Both the position numbers and the translations under genes were made by a program. A DNA stretch of 64,000 bases from Strobilurus pachycystidiatus (Eukaryota > Basidiomycota > Agaricomycetes > Agaricales > Physalacriaceae). The stretch lies in the NCBI GenBank assembly GCA_019915135.1, contig JAHLMK010000003.1:248001-312000 (forward strand). Direction: 5' to 3'. Positions 34,532-46,242 of the stretch are shown piece by piece (the stretch's first letter is position 1; every line of letters begins with the position of its first letter). The notes beneath the pieces were generated by a model that had not been told where the DNA came from, did no database searches, and saw only the letters and a list, made by a program, of their open reading frames with translations.

Positions 34532-34565
34532 TTTACCGTGACCGTGAATTCACGGTCACGGTAAA
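34532..34565. repeat. perfect 34-bp palindrome of TACCGTGA words
   Basis: The left half TTTACCGTGACCGTGAA is followed directly by its exact reverse complement, with no spacer (centre between 34548 and 34549, an EcoRI-like GAATTC). It is built from the same ACCGTGA word as the clusters to the left, so it is probably not chance. Confidence 0.85.
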
Positions 34566-35854
34566 ATCTACTGGCCCATGGTTGTCCGGGTCCCGTTTCC
34601 GCTATGAAGTAGTTGACGTGCTGGACGGCTGGATGACTTGCGCCAAAGAAACAGCGCCTCGAAAAGAGCGATATCTTCCTCATTTGCCAGAGTGTGTGGT
34701 CTCGACTAACCCGTAGGAGTTGGTCTGGAGTTGGTAGGTGGGAGAGCGTGCGGCAGGCAAATCCTGATAAGGCACACGCCATGTGCTGTCGGATCCATCA
34801 GGCCGCACAGCCCATGAACTATCCTCTCTTTGACGACGACTACGGTTGCCTGCACAGTGCACACCCTCTAAGCGACGTTCGGGATCACGAAAAAAAATCT
34901 GCCTCAGCAGCAAGGGCACCTCTCCCTTGGCTCTCTCTAACAATCTTCCATACGGCTGCTAGCAGTGTCTACGTATCGAAGCGGGGCGCCCTGCCTGGAT
35001 CCGACTCCTTTGGTTAGCGCTTGCCGGTCTTACCTTTCGACTGATCCAGAAAAATTTCTTGTAAGCACCTGTCCCACTGAACAGTGGAAACCTTCTCCTC
35101 TAATCGATTATGTTATCCCATATATGACCAGCGTCATGAACCCATGCCCTTTCTAGCAAATAACTCACTCCCTTCCTCTTTCCGAGTCTATACGTGGGCT
35201 GTCGCTGTCGCTGTCACGCCCGGCGTGCGATCCAACCTCCAGGCACAATCAGCGCAAATTGCTTTGCTGTCTCTCCCTGCATCGAATCATCTCAGGCGAG
35301 TCCTCCGTCCGGACGAATCAGCATGCTGCCTCGGTTGCTGTAGAACGAGCATCACATCTCGCCTTTGGAATAGTTCCAGACAATGATACAATTCTCCCTC
35401 CCTCGTCTACCTGCCGCCGCTACTGAGCGTGACTCGGATACCTTATTGATACTCGTCGACAAAAGACGCACGCAGTTGGTGTCCCAGTCGTACTCCTACA
35501 GACCCACCCCAATCAGTCCAGTACCAACGCCGAGTCGCTGACATATAAAGCTAGTATGTGCAGGTGTCTTTTCTTGTCAGGGAAGTTATGTCTGCCTCGG
35601 GTTGGTGTCATGTCGCAACCGCCGATGGGCTTTGCGCTTAGTTCAAATAGCTGTTCTCCGGCCTGGAGAGCATCTAAGCTTACCGGTGGTGCTACCTTCC
35701 ACGCAGGGTTCGTACCCGAGCGAGAGACAGATGGACGTGCACTGGTCTCGACTGCGCCCAATCACGGCAAAACGACGCTGGAGCTCAGACGATATTACTC
35801 AGACAATCAATGATGTGATTAGAATAGCAACTCTGAGAAAATTTTGGGATGAAA
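34566..35854. other. gene-poor region, no gene recognised
   Basis: Short frames on both strands without motifs. Downstream of locus G. Confidence 0.4.
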
Positions 35855-37160
35855 CTATGGCTCTGGGTCGTTAGCCTTGGAACTATGTGATATGTGGAGT
35901 TTGCGCCAACAGGCAGGGCGTAAACGCTTGAACAGTGCCAATGCGCGATGAGTGATCCTTCTGATGAGCGGTCTGCGCTGTTTCGCAGATATCTTTTCGA
36001 AGTGATCCGCGTTCATCTTTTCCGTGAGGTCAATTTTCGCCTGCACACGTGCTTTGTGATTGTCGTGAATCCTGTAAATGTCATGAAGAAGTAGTCGAGC
36101 CAGATACCTGTGCAATGTACCTCTGGATAGCGTCCAGCTCTTCAAAAAATTCCCATGGATTAGCAATCTGGTCCGCCAAAAAAGATTCCAGGTTCAACCA
36201 AAAATCAACAACAGGTGTATAATCATGACGTGGCAGAAATTGGTCGTAACCGACCACGGACTCGTATTTGGTGTGAATGGAAGACCCAATGTCATCGTTG
36301 AGGGCGTTGCTTGCAACTGACGTCTGTCCAGGGGTGCCATCATCACCATGTGGCGCTTCGTATTGCTCGTTCGGTGTACCGGGAGACGCTGGCAGAGGGA
36401 TTTCGAGGGGTGATAGTTTGGGGAACGGCGGTAGAGGGACATCGGAGGGTGAGACCGGCGGATGCTGAGCGGACTGGCCGTTATTGACGCAGAAAGCCTG
36501 CTTGTGGTTATCCGGTACAAACTTATTGGTCCCCGAGAAGGACGCTTTCTCTACATTGTAGATTTGCTCTGGGTCAATAGGTTCAGGATCTGGTTCGAAG
36601 TCTGTTCCGCCGGTCTCTTTCATGTGCATTATCTTCCTTCTCCACTCCTCGTCCCTTTGACCCTGATGTTCCGCGTCGACAGTTTGTGTTTGGGGCCACA
36701 GTGAGAAGTTTCCCCGAGGGCGAGTATCGGTGGTGAAGTATTTGACGCGAATTTCTGTTAAGGCCAAGGTGGAATGATAGAAATCGGGCCAAGGGAGAGG
36801 GGGGTCGCATTGGAGCGCAGGACGTCCGCGAGGATGTGAAGTGTTGGGTGTGATGGGAAAAGACATATCCGGGAGCGCGAACGTGCCCTCGGGCCCAGGT
36901 ATCAGTCCACGGAATGCTAAGCATATTGTTTCTGGGTACAGACTTCCGGGAACTGGTATAGATAGCAACTGGAGATTTTAGGACGCCTAGCAATGACACC
37001 TTCTGCCAATTCTCACCTCTTGACAGCAGGCTAAATATTGTTTTCCTGTAGGAAGAGACTTGCACGCTTCGACCACTACAGGATCATCCTTCAGAAGTGT
37101 CAGTGTCGTCAGAGGATCAATGCAAAGAATGAAGTATTCACCCCAGAGAGGGAGAGACAT
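35855..37160 (-). CDS. WGEYF family, clade II, locus G (module partner)
   Basis: Exons 37160-37017, 36968-36121 and 36071-35855, 402 residues, intact. It begins MSLPLWGEYFILCIDPLTTL, then PTGKQYLACCQE. Exon 2 reads LSIPVPGSLYPETICLAFRG, EGTFALPDMSFPITPN, HMKETGGTDFEPDPEPIDPE. The linker has clade II proline boxes DVPLPPFP and EIPLPASP instead of long acidic runs. The second block is YESVVGYDQFLPRHDYTPVV and IANPWEFFEELDAI. The tail is DNHKARVQAKIDLTEKMNAD then a Cys/Trp-containing basic end ACWRKLHISHS, a clade II hallmark. It looks intermediate between clades (clade I-like exon 2 start). It is head to head with WAMGTF copy 2. Confidence 0.84.
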
Positions 37161-37704
37161 GGTGGAGGGATCACAAGTTTCACAACGTGAGGTAGGGACG
37201 TGACCCGGGTGTTTGTGTTTACGTTTCAAATCACGCAATTTTTGGTTCCTGTTCCTTCTCCTTGTGTCATTTTCCTCAATTTTGTGACAAGACTCGAATC
37301 TGACAGCTATCTGAATACTGTGATCTAACGAATCCGTCGAATCTAGAGCCTTTTACTAGCTTGTCCTTTGCAACAATGCTGTGCTCGGGCGCATTGGTTA
37401 GACAGACCGTGGGTGTTAACGTCCACTCTGTCATTCATTCATTCAAATGTCGGTCCCATTCCTGATAGGACAAAGCATGTTCTTGTTCTTGTTTGACAGT
37501 GATATCACGGCGTAGCCATGTTTGGCGTATGCTACATAGCAACCTTGTTGTTCTGTTTGTCATCGGCTGTGTCTCTTTCGAATCGTTTGTTGTCCCAACA
37601 AGACGTGCTGCTTTTGTTCTTGTTGTGCGCCAATCAGCATTTATAGCACTGCATGAATCAAGTTGTGTCTTAACACCTTATCTTACTTTTGTCTCTCTTC
37701 TGGC
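37161..37704. promoter_or_regulatory. divergent promoter of module 2
   Basis: 544-bp spacer between the start codons of locus G and WAMGTF copy 2. No TGCCAAA cluster is present, and the GAGAACAAGG motif is not conserved (nearest is GGAACAGG on the minus strand near 37250). CATTCATTCATTC near 37432 is a short tandem run. Confidence 0.4.
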
Positions 37705-38905
37705 ATGAACATGCAGCAGCCCCGTTCTCCGAGAACCACTACGGCCCATTCTTCCTTACGTAGCCCGCGCTCTGCCGTGGCATCCACCCGCATGGTTCAA
37801 TTCGATAATCCTTGAAAACCGGCCCAAGTCCAGCCCACTCCACTTCCGGCTGTCCCGATCTTCCACATTGCTAAGGTCGAGGCGTCCTTGATTCTGCCAT
37901 ATTACCAGCTCTGTCAGAAAGCCGCTGAGTACTTCCCCATTCCTGAAGAGGCGTTCAGGCTCGGATGTGTACGTGAGGATGATGCAAAGTCATTGGCCAC
38001 GAGGATTTCAGGCGCGCTGTCTGGGATCAAATCCTCTGTTGCCAACCGGAAGAAAAAGGGCGCTAGACCATGTATCATTGGACTTTGCCCCCAATCAAAC
38101 TTCTGGGGAAGAGGTGCAAGCTCCGACGGCGAGGAGACTTGGATGTGGGCGATGGGGACATTTGAGGAATACGACGAGAAGAGTCTTCCATGGGAGCTGA
38201 AAATGTTTGCGGTTCGCGTCAGGGAGGATAGAAAGACGGTCCCACCATCCCCCTACATCAGCACCCAGCCGCTGTGGGACAACCTCCAGGGCCCGAATGA
38301 TGAGGGGAAGAAGAATCAGTGGGTTGTAGCCATTCCCTTCAAGTCCCACGGTGGGCGGCCCACCAAAGACTGGAAGAATTACTCTGGCATGAGATCTTAC
38401 TCAATAATGCGAGGCCAGTACGACGACCTAGAAAAACTCAGCCGAGAAAGGATGGGAGCTTTCCTCAACTCCGTAAGGAGCGACCCGGGCTATTTGGGAA
38501 ACTTTCTTGAAGCACTACAGAAGAATGAAGAGGTATGTTCATTTTATCTACTCCTTAAGCCTCGGCTGTTGATGATCGTCTCATAGGAACGCCAAAAGAG
38601 GCTCCGGGAGGCGCAGAGGGCTGATGGTGATGTGAAACATGAAATTAACATGAGCTTTGCCTCTATCGATTCGGGCTTGCTTGATGAACCCCCGCGACCG
38701 CGTTTTGAAGGCTCCATTTCCCCTGATGTGAAACCGGATCCCGAGTCACTGGAGGCCACCTCGAAGGATACTCAACCCTCCATCATCCAGAGGGCAAGGA
38801 CAAAGTTCACACAAGGTCTCCAGGTTTGTAATTGCCGATCCTACGACTTCAACGTATACTCACACACATTTACTCTAGCGTGCAACCTTGTCAAGACCCA
38901 AATAA
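37705..38905 (+). pseudogene. WAMGTF family, copy 2 (N-terminal nonsense codon)
   Basis: Exons 37705-38532, 38587-38823 and 38879-38905. The natural frame opens MNMQQPRSPRTTTAHSSLRS, but a TGA at 37813-37815 interrupts the Pro-rich N-terminus. Downstream all is open: FHIAKVEASLILPYYQL, VANRKKKGARPCIIG, ETWMWAMGTFEEYDEKSLPW, PLWDNLQGP, NQWVVAIPFKSHGGRP, YDDLEKLSRERM and YLGNFLEALQKNEE. Exon 2 encodes ERQKRLREAQRADGD and a Ser/Pro/Asp-rich part, and exon 3 the 8-residue end RATLSRPK, as in the other copies. The region between stop and core has no ATG in frame until the WAMGTF segment, so it is either a pseudogene or uses a start or exon I cannot see. Head to head with locus G. Confidence 0.7.
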
Positions 38906-39890
38906 ACATAGAGACGGCCACCCACACATGCCATCGAGTTATCCTGTTCCTTACAATCATATAAACTTACCTTACTTCCTTGGAGACTGATTGTTCCCTT
39001 GTTAATCCTATCATTCAATGCAAGCTTCTTGTTAGCCGCGGGTATGGTTTGGAGAACCTACACTCCTGATAATGCGATGGCAAGATCCACGTCTCGGTAG
39101 AAAATACTGTGCATTCAACATTATTGTGCACGCACTTTGTGTTGTCAATTTACTTTGTTGAAGAACGGCCACGCCAATTGCCGGTGGTCAGAGTAAGTAA
39201 TTGTGGAGGCAAAGATGCTGATCCAGACCGCCCACAGATTTGAATTTGACTGGACTCTACTGAGATTAAAGTACAAAGTATCTATTCCACTGATTTCCGG
39301 GCAGTTGGAAACAGAGACTCGCAACGTGTGAGACGCGTCAGTCGAGAAACCCGGGGGTCACACGGATCAATTAAATGATCCGGACAAAAGTGCACTCCTT
39401 TGAAGTAAGCGTCGCCCGGAGGAATGTGCACACACTGTGAGAGTGTGGCGAGTGCGCGTGTCTTAGAATGGAAATCTTTTCGAATCGGGCTCATGAGGCA
39501 ACTGACCTCATTGCGCCGTTACTTTTTGCTGGTCGAGCGGACTTTTGGCAGCAAGAGCGTGTGTTTCTACCATGTCTACGGTAACATTACTTCATTTTAT
39601 ATGTATAAGGAGGGGTTTATACACACATAGCAGCAAATTTGTGCACGCATAGGAACAACAGTGTATGAGACTGTTTGCCTGTGCATGTTTGACCACTTGC
39701 CGGTAGCAAGTTTGTATAATGTGGCGCATACTTCCTTTTTGGTCTGCAGGTGTGTTCTTGTGGTCGACCGCTCACAAGCGTGGGCATGCGGCTTCAACGA
39801 GGGTCAAGCTCGCGCAGGACAAGTCAAATATTGGTGTTAAATTGACGTAGCTGTACTTGTATACTTATCAGCACTGAGTGCTGTGCAGAT
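38906..39890. other. intergenic, no gene recognised
   Basis: Convergent spacer between WAMGTF copy 2 and locus H. No feature recognised. Confidence 0.4.
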
Positions 39891-41135
39891 TTATTGTTCC
39901 GGGAGACCCGCCCTCGGACTATGCGAGATATGAAGCTTCCTCCAGCAGGCAGAGCGAGACCGCCTCACAAGAGCAATAGCACAATGAGCCATTCTTTTGA
40001 AAAGACGTCTACGTTGCTTAGACGAGATCTTCTCGAAGTGTTCCGCGTTCATTTTCTCTGTGAGCTCGATTTTAGCCTGTAACCTCGCCTTGTGGTCGTC
40101 AATTATTTTGATGGGACATGGTTGAATGAAAGTGACCGTCAAATACAAGGAAACGTACTTTTGAATGAGCTTCATCTCTTCAAAGAACTCCCAAGGATTG
40201 CCAACTTGTTCAGGCGTGAACGATTCCAGATCGGTCCAAATATCGACAACCGGTGCGTAATCGTAATTGGGGAGAAGTTCGTCAAGATCCAAGGATTCGT
40301 ATTCGGTATGGACAGAGCGTTCATCTGGATCTGGAGCATCTGGGGTGAGATCGTCCTGAGCGACCAGGTCTGTAGCACTAGGAGGAACCGGGCCCGTTGT
40401 ACACTCGGGGCCTTCATCAAGGGGAGAGGGCGGCAAAGGGATGTCAAGTGGGGAAGGTGGGAGAGGATCATCGAGAGGCGACGGTCCCGATGTCGACTGA
40501 GCGGAAAAGAGGTAATCCCTCGCAACGAATGGCTGTATGATGGGTTCGCGATCGGGCTCAGAATCCGTCCCACACGTCTCCTGCATTCGTATCATTTTCT
40601 TTCTCCACCGGTTGTCCTCCCTGTGACGAGCTTCAATGTACACCGTTTGTCCTGGGGGACATAGCTGGAAATGTCCACGCTCCCGGCGGTCACGATTGCG
40701 GTAATTGATGCGAGTCTGTGTGAAGGCAAGTGTAGAATGATAGAAGTCCGACCAGGGCAGTGGAGGATCCACCTTGAGCGCTGGGCGGTCCCGCGGATGA
40801 ACGATGTTTGGGGGGATAGGGAACGACATGTCTGGAAGTGCGAATGAGCCCTCGGGACCAGCTGTAAGTCCACGAAAGGCGAAGGAGACAGATATCGGGA
40901 CAAAGCGCCCGACAACTGGCATGCCAAGGCGCTGGTGATTTCCAATCAGCAAAAAAGTCATAAGTAAAGTTCAGTCGTGGAGAGTCTCACCTGTTGACAG
41001 CATGCGAGATATTGCTTCCCGGGCGGTAAGGCGTTGCATGATTGAACCACTTCGGGATCGTCCAATAAAAGTGTCAGCGTGGGGAGGGGATCAAGTCGCA
41101 GGATGAAATATTCGCCCCAGCGAGGCATAGACATA
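39891..41135 (-). CDS. WGEYF family, clade II, locus H (intron 2 acceptor lost)
   Basis: Exon 1 is 41135-40992 (MSMPRWGEYFILRLDPLPTL). The rest runs as one frame from about 40931 to 39891. The usual intron 2 is present with donor GTACGT, but its 3' splice site, TCATCAG in the sister locus L, reads CATCAA here. The 51-nt segment has no stop and is a multiple of three, so retention adds 17 codons (GTACGT.. read as YVSLYLTVTFIQP and onward) before IIDDHKARLQAKIELTEKMN. The product would be 394 residues. The signature GGTDFEPDPE has drifted to CGTDSEPDRE. The linker has DDPLPPSP and DIPLPPSP boxes. Possibly functional with an altered C-terminal joint, or an early pseudogene. Confidence 0.75.
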
Positions 41136-41330
41136 GCGTAGGGACTCTGCGGAAGAAGCGTTCGTAGCAGGCGTACCAGTTGGACACAATGGATCTGGTG
41201 GAAGTGAGGGAGGAGAAGACGCAGCGCCTCAAAGCGACGAAGATTATTGTTATTGTTGTCTACACGGCGTTGGTCGGGAATGTCGATCGCCAGGGCTCCC
41301 GCAAGCTGTTTCCGCCATCAGATTGATGAC
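41136..41330 (-). promoter_or_regulatory. conserved clade II leader of locus H
   Basis: On the gene strand, GATGGCGGAAACAG is followed by an ACAACAATAACAAT tract (41244-41259), then TTCGTCGCTTTGAGGCGCTG and CACTTCCACCAGAT before the ATG. The same order occurs upstream of loci K, L and M, so the duplicated unit includes its promoter and leader. Confidence 0.55.
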
Positions 41331-41689
41331 CTGGACGGATAGGTGACAGGCGCCGAAGAGCAGCGCTTGGAAGAGAGCGATAATCTTCTGATTGGCTGAT
41401 AGATCCTGTAGCCACAACTAAATCTCTCGCAGAGGAAGACGAGTAGGGGAAAGAGCATGAATGGTCAAATCTGGTCGATCAGTACACGTCATCTGTCGGA
41501 TATATCGTGCCGAACAGGCCCGAATGGCGGCCCTCTCCCATCATTGAGTCTGACATCAACGACGACGACCAACCCTCTCCAATTCCTGCACACCTTGACG
41601 CGAATCTCCCCGACTCTTGGACCGGGTGGTCTTGCAGGTACGGACTCCAAATCGTCGATATTGTCATCTGATCAAGATATGTACATGAA
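41331..41689. repeat. upstream flank shared with locus M
   Basis: Continues the homology away from locus H: CTGTCGGATATATCGTGCCG and AACAGGCCCGAATGGCGG (41497-41537) match the reverse strand near 63435-63475 upstream of locus M. An open frame at 41457 encodes LSDISCRTGPNGG, matching LSDLSCRTGPNGG in the reverse frame of the M flank. Confidence 0.5.
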
Positions 41690-43232
41690 CTACTGAACTA
41701 CTCTAGCAGCTTCTCTCGACTCCGCACTACAACGAACCGAGGACCTCGGATCCAGCGGATGGGTCTCGAGCTCAAAATCGCATTGACCACTCCCACTTTG
41801 ACTTCGCTCTTTGGCCCCAGAAAGGCGCATCCGTCTGCAAGTGGTGTCAGAACAGGAGAACGATGGTGAGGTGTCATACAGTACCGTACGTTTGTTATTG
41901 TATAGCACAAAATGTGAGGTCATGCGTTCCATAAGCTCTTTATCGTCAATCATCGTGAACTCGTTCTACGATGACAGTGGTTAGATAGAGGTCACCGTCG
42001 AGGCAGTATACAAACCGTACCTCTCGAAGAACGGACGCGATGTCAACGTCGTTTACTAGCATTGTCGTGATTCTGCGACACTGTACCGATGTGAGCGCTC
42101 GGAGTCTATCCAGCCCATCTCCGAAACTCACCGACAGATGGGCGAGGATGTTGATACACGCAGCCGGATGATGTGGCTGGGTTCAATCTTCAAACACGGT
42201 TCTTGAACTGAATAGCACTGCACTCACCGGTGTCCACGCCCTGCGGATTGGAAAAGAGGAAATGTTGGGACGTAAGGTTTTCGGTAGCGAGTGCCAGCGC
42301 CTTTGCCATTTGGTCATCGGTAAACGCATGTCATTGTAGATGCGAGGCGCAATAGAGATATGAAACCCGCGCATCGCGACACAGGCAGGTTCATTGGGAA
42401 GAGCAGGATGCGGTGAATTCACGAGATCCGTTTCACGACCAAAGTACGACCCAGGGAACGGCGGGCGTTGACGGAAGTGGAAGTTGTAGCTCCTCGGGAC
42501 GGCGTCCTCGTCTGCAGGGAGGCAGGGCCGCGAATTCATGCCAGACTTCAGTGGCGGTCGTGTGGCCATGAACTCGCAAGCGGACCAGCAAGACGTCTTT
42601 TCGCACCCAGTGACAACACAGAGTCCTCCGTTCTGCACTGGCAGGTCCTCGTCCTTCAGGAGATGGGTGAACCAAGAGCGTCCATGTTCCAGGACAAAGC
42701 GACGAAGTTTCTCGAAACCGGCCTTTGTGCACTCGTGGGAGGATCCGCCAAACGGCAGAGCATATAGCCCTCCTTCTGTAGCAGTGGACGAAAAGCATAC
42801 CTTCCAGCAGTCACTGTCCGTTCTGTTATGATATGACATCAACGAAGTGAGTCGTGCGCGGACTGGATGGACGTACTCTTCAATATGAGTTTTGGTCAAT
42901 GCACTGCCGTCATTTGTGGCGGCCCAGAGCGTCGGCGCGGGAAAGCGAGCGGGATCATGAACGACGTCGAGTCCCTGTTCGAATTCGAGGTGCTGGAAAC
43001 CTTCGGGTGCTCTTTGATTCCTCGGATCACCCGCGGGTCTGGTGACATTCATTCCGAGGTACAAGATAGAGCCCAGTGGGTCTAGAATGACTACATCCCC
43101 GATGCAGAGTCCTTCCGCGGTGAAGGTGGTCCCAGTTACTAGGCCATTGGCATCGGCCATCATCGGTGTATATCCTCTAGCAGTGGGATAGAATAGGCGG
43201 GAGAAGTTGTTCTGAGAGATGTTCAAGACCAT
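41690..43232 (-). CDS. conserved agaricomycete protein of unknown function
   Basis: Starts at 43232. Features of a widespread agaricomycete uncharacterised family: LFYPTARGYTPMM, LCIGDVVILDPLGSILYLGM (the GxSIGDVG-type segment), SSTATEGGLYALPFG, GFEKLRRFVLEHGRSWFTHL and the hallmark LCVVTGCEKTSCWSACEF. After an intron with donor at RRAWTP (near 42232) it continues PHHPAACINILAHLS (about 42183-42135), then VNDVDIASVLRE and, after another intron, MIDDKELMERMTSHFVL (41953 leftward). The C-terminal exon limits are uncertain. About 430 residues. Biochemical role unknown. It lies between loci H and I and is not duplicated with them. Confidence 0.7.
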
Positions 43233-43683
43233 CGTGGTGAGTAATGAGGGGATTTGCGGCGGTTGAAGTTGTTTATAAAGATGATGTGCAAGATCGTCGC
43301 TTGATGAGAAATGCAGCGCCTCAGAGCCACGAACTTCCCTCGAGGACGATGATCATCAGGACCGCCATCCCCGTACAGTGGGTCTCAGGGGGTCTTGTTG
43401 CAGCGCGGTTCAACGTAGGTCTAGATAAGCGAGTTGTGTTCCGTTGGGAGCATGGCGGTCATGGTGAGCGTAAGAGGTCAAGTCCAATTTAAATTTCATT
43501 TTGATTGCCGGAGTCAATTTCACGATCAACAGTGTCGCTTTGTAGGTTACAGTATGTGCGACGCGACCTACACCGCAATCCGTTGAACCAGATACAGACG
43601 GTCTGCCAAAAACGGTCTCATCCCAACCATCTCAGAGTTTCATTGGTATTGAAACGACCGTTGTACTCATTGCCTCTTGTGCG
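43233..43683. other. intergenic, no gene recognised
   Basis: Upstream of the conserved protein and downstream of pseudogene I. No feature recognised. Confidence 0.4.
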
Positions 43684-44863
43684 TTAGCGGAACGCAGGTC
43701 GATTAGGATACATATCGAGGGACAACGAACATAGCTTCTTCGCCAAAGCTCTCAGTGAGAAGCCTTTCCGCACCGGAGACTCGCAATGGAGGGCGTCGAT
43801 CCTCTCCGCGCGCTGAATCTGTGCTTTCACTCTCGCCTTGTGAGCATCAACTATCCTGTTGAAGAGGTAATGAGTATCTATTCGGCCAGCTAGTAAGAGT
43901 AAGAGAAAAACCCACTTTTGAAGGGCATGCATCTCCTCGAAGAAGTCCCAAGGGCTTCCAATTTGGTCTGGCGTGAAAGACTCCAGATCAGATATCGACG
44001 ACTGGTGCGTAGTCGTAGCTGGGGAGAAATTTGTCAAGATCCACGGATTCGTATTCGGTATGAACTGCCCGTTCATCGGGAGCAACCGAGGTCGTATCGT
44101 CCCGCGCAACCAGGTCTGTAGCGCGACTATTCATCGCTCCCATCGTACGCTCGGATCTCTTCATGAGGGGAGAAGATGGTAAAGAGAGGTCGAGTGGGGA
44201 GAGTCCGGGAGAGGATGGGAGAGGTATATCGAGGCGGTCCTGACGTCGACGGAGCGTGGTGTTTCGCCTTGACCGGTGATGCAGGATCGGGCTCAAAATC
44301 AGTCCCACCCGTCTCCTTCATGCGTAGCATCTTCTTTCTCCACTGTTCGTCCTTCCGATTCCGAGTCTCGATGCGCACCGTTTGTTCCGTGGGGGATAGC
44401 TGAAATTCTCCACGCTCGCGGTCATCAGGGGTGTGGTAATTGATGCGCATCTCCACCAGGGCGAGTGTGGAATGATAGAAGTCCGACCAAGGAAGAGGAG
44501 GTTCGACCATCAGCGCTGGGCGGCCCCGCGGATGTGTCGTGTTCGGCGATATGGGGAATGACATATCCGGTAGTGCGAACGAGCCTTCGGGACCAGGTGT
44601 AAACCCGCGGAAGGCGAAGGCGGCTGATATCGGGACAAAACGCCCTACAACTGGTATGCCGAACCACTGGTATTTTGGTCAATAAGATAATTGTAAATCG
44701 TGGCGATTGCGAGTCTTACTTGATGACAGCAGGCAAGATATTGTTTCCCGGGTGGTAAATTCTCGCATGCTCGCACCACTTCGGGATCGTTACTCAACAG
44801 TGTCAACGTAGAGAGGGGATCGAGTCGCAGGATGAAGTACTCGCCCCAGCAGGGCATAGACAT
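43684..44863 (-). pseudogene. WGEYF family, clade II, locus I (frameshifted)
   Basis: Exon 1 is 44863-44720 (MSMPCWGEYFILRLDPLSTL). Exon 2 opens normally (GIPVVGRFVPISAAFAFRGF, HPRGRPALMVEPPLPWSDFY, RMKETGGTDFEPDPASPVK). The frame then changes near 44235, with LDIPLPSSPGLSPLDLSLPS continuing in another frame, and again near 44000, where the segment between VVDI and DLESF is about 5 bp shorter than in loci H and L. The 3' part reads DLESFTPDQIGSPWDFFEEM and AHKARVKAQIQRAERIDALH, with a diverged tail. Two independent frameshifts make it non-functional. Its upstream flank lacks the (CAA/TAA) leader. Confidence 0.85.
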
Positions 44864-46159
44864 GATGTGTAGTCGGATGGGCCACAATGGACAAAACGGG
44901 ATTATATGGATAATGATGACAACAAAGCCACAAAGTCTTTTGTTCGGGATTGTGGCAGTCCTGGAGGGTCCTGTCCTGGGGATGATGATCGTCAGGGCGC
45001 TTGCCTTTTGTTTTCCAGCCGTCTTGGCAACATGGATTTGGAAGCGACATCCTCTCGATGCATTGACGGTGGTTTCCGAGATTCCCTATTCAACAAGTCA
45101 TTCAAGGCGACTCACAGCTAGCGATGTCATCGTAGGAAGGTAAGAAGGAAGACAGGGCGGCAAATTGTAATCCGTAATCTGATGACACGTGGCAATCTTT
45201 TGGATCTTTGCCCGGATCCAGACTTCAACATTCCGAATCGTTTTCTCTTCTTAACGACGACGCAACAAACCTTGTACGCACATAACTCCCGGAATTTTTA
45301 CCCTCACACCAACATCCAGGAAATTGGGAAACGAAGAATCTTGCCTCGGGCACTTACCGTACCGTTCTAGACGGCTACTAGCAGAAGCAACGCAGCAGTG
45401 TAAATGGTGCCCCGGCTGCTTGGTGGGCGTTGAACTCTCCTCTACTCTCCTCTCAGGGAGTCATGGATGGCATTATGAGATAATATAGGCTATACGTAAC
45501 AGGCACTAGAGTCCTTCCTCCTAGACGGACCCGCCCCCCCTCATCACTCCTTCTTGCCTTCGTTCTAAAACATCCAAAGCTTTGAATCTCCCGCGCCGCG
45601 CGCGTACCAGAATCATCCCCGAGTCTGGGTCTGTTGATCGAAATCTCAGACGCTCGGATGCTCCCGCCCTACGAAACTGGTCTGTTTTAGCGTCGGAAGG
45701 GGGTTCAGAGGCTTCAGTCAGATCCTGCGTGCTTACATGTCACTATTGACTGTCTCCCTTGCACACACAAGGAAGTTCGCTGTTCTCGTCGCTGGCTTCG
45801 TGAGGTGTATAAGAGTTGCCAATTGCAGCAACGTTCCCAAGGAAGGCAAACGGCGGGGCAGAAGCTGCGCGTGAAATTTGAGTGACCTGGACGAGCGACG
45901 AGCGTGGTTTGAGGCTTGGGGAAGATGCAAAGGGCAAGTTAAGTCCGGCGAGGCGAAGTTTGCACGGGAAGGCGGGAGTGATTCCGTGAACGGCAGGAAG
46001 GATAAACTCTACCTGTGGGATTGTAACAGTAGGAACGATCGTTTTCCTACTACAAAGTCCGTTTCCGAGACTATCCGTGGGGGTCGGTGGTAATCTTGAG
46101 TTGCAAGAAGTCAACAGACCGCCCCAGCAGGAGATAAAAAGAATGTGAGGCCTGGATTA
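44864..46159. other. intergenic, no gene recognised
   Basis: Frames at 45733-46114 lack motifs. No repeat or RNA gene seen apart from the tRNA at the right end. Confidence 0.4.
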
Positions 46160-46242
46160 CTCTCTGACTGGGAGTCGAACCCAGCTTTCGCGCGTAAGTT
46201 CTTAATGACAGGCGCGTGTACTAACCGATATACTATCAGAGA
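46160..46242 (-). tRNA. tRNA-Asp (anticodon GUC) with intron
   Basis: On the minus strand TCTCTGA (46242-46236) pairs with TCAGAGA before discriminator G at 46160. The anticodon stem is CGCGC/GCGCG, with GTC at 46209-46207 in loop CTGTCAC. The T-arm is CTGGG-TTCGACT-CCCAG. An 11-nt intron TTAAGAACTTA, itself nearly self-complementary, follows the base 3' of the anticodon. Confidence 0.9.

Noticed and set aside
34064..35813. Several 60-120 codon frames on both strands
   Set aside because: No start context, intron pattern, motif or paralogue in the window supports any of them.
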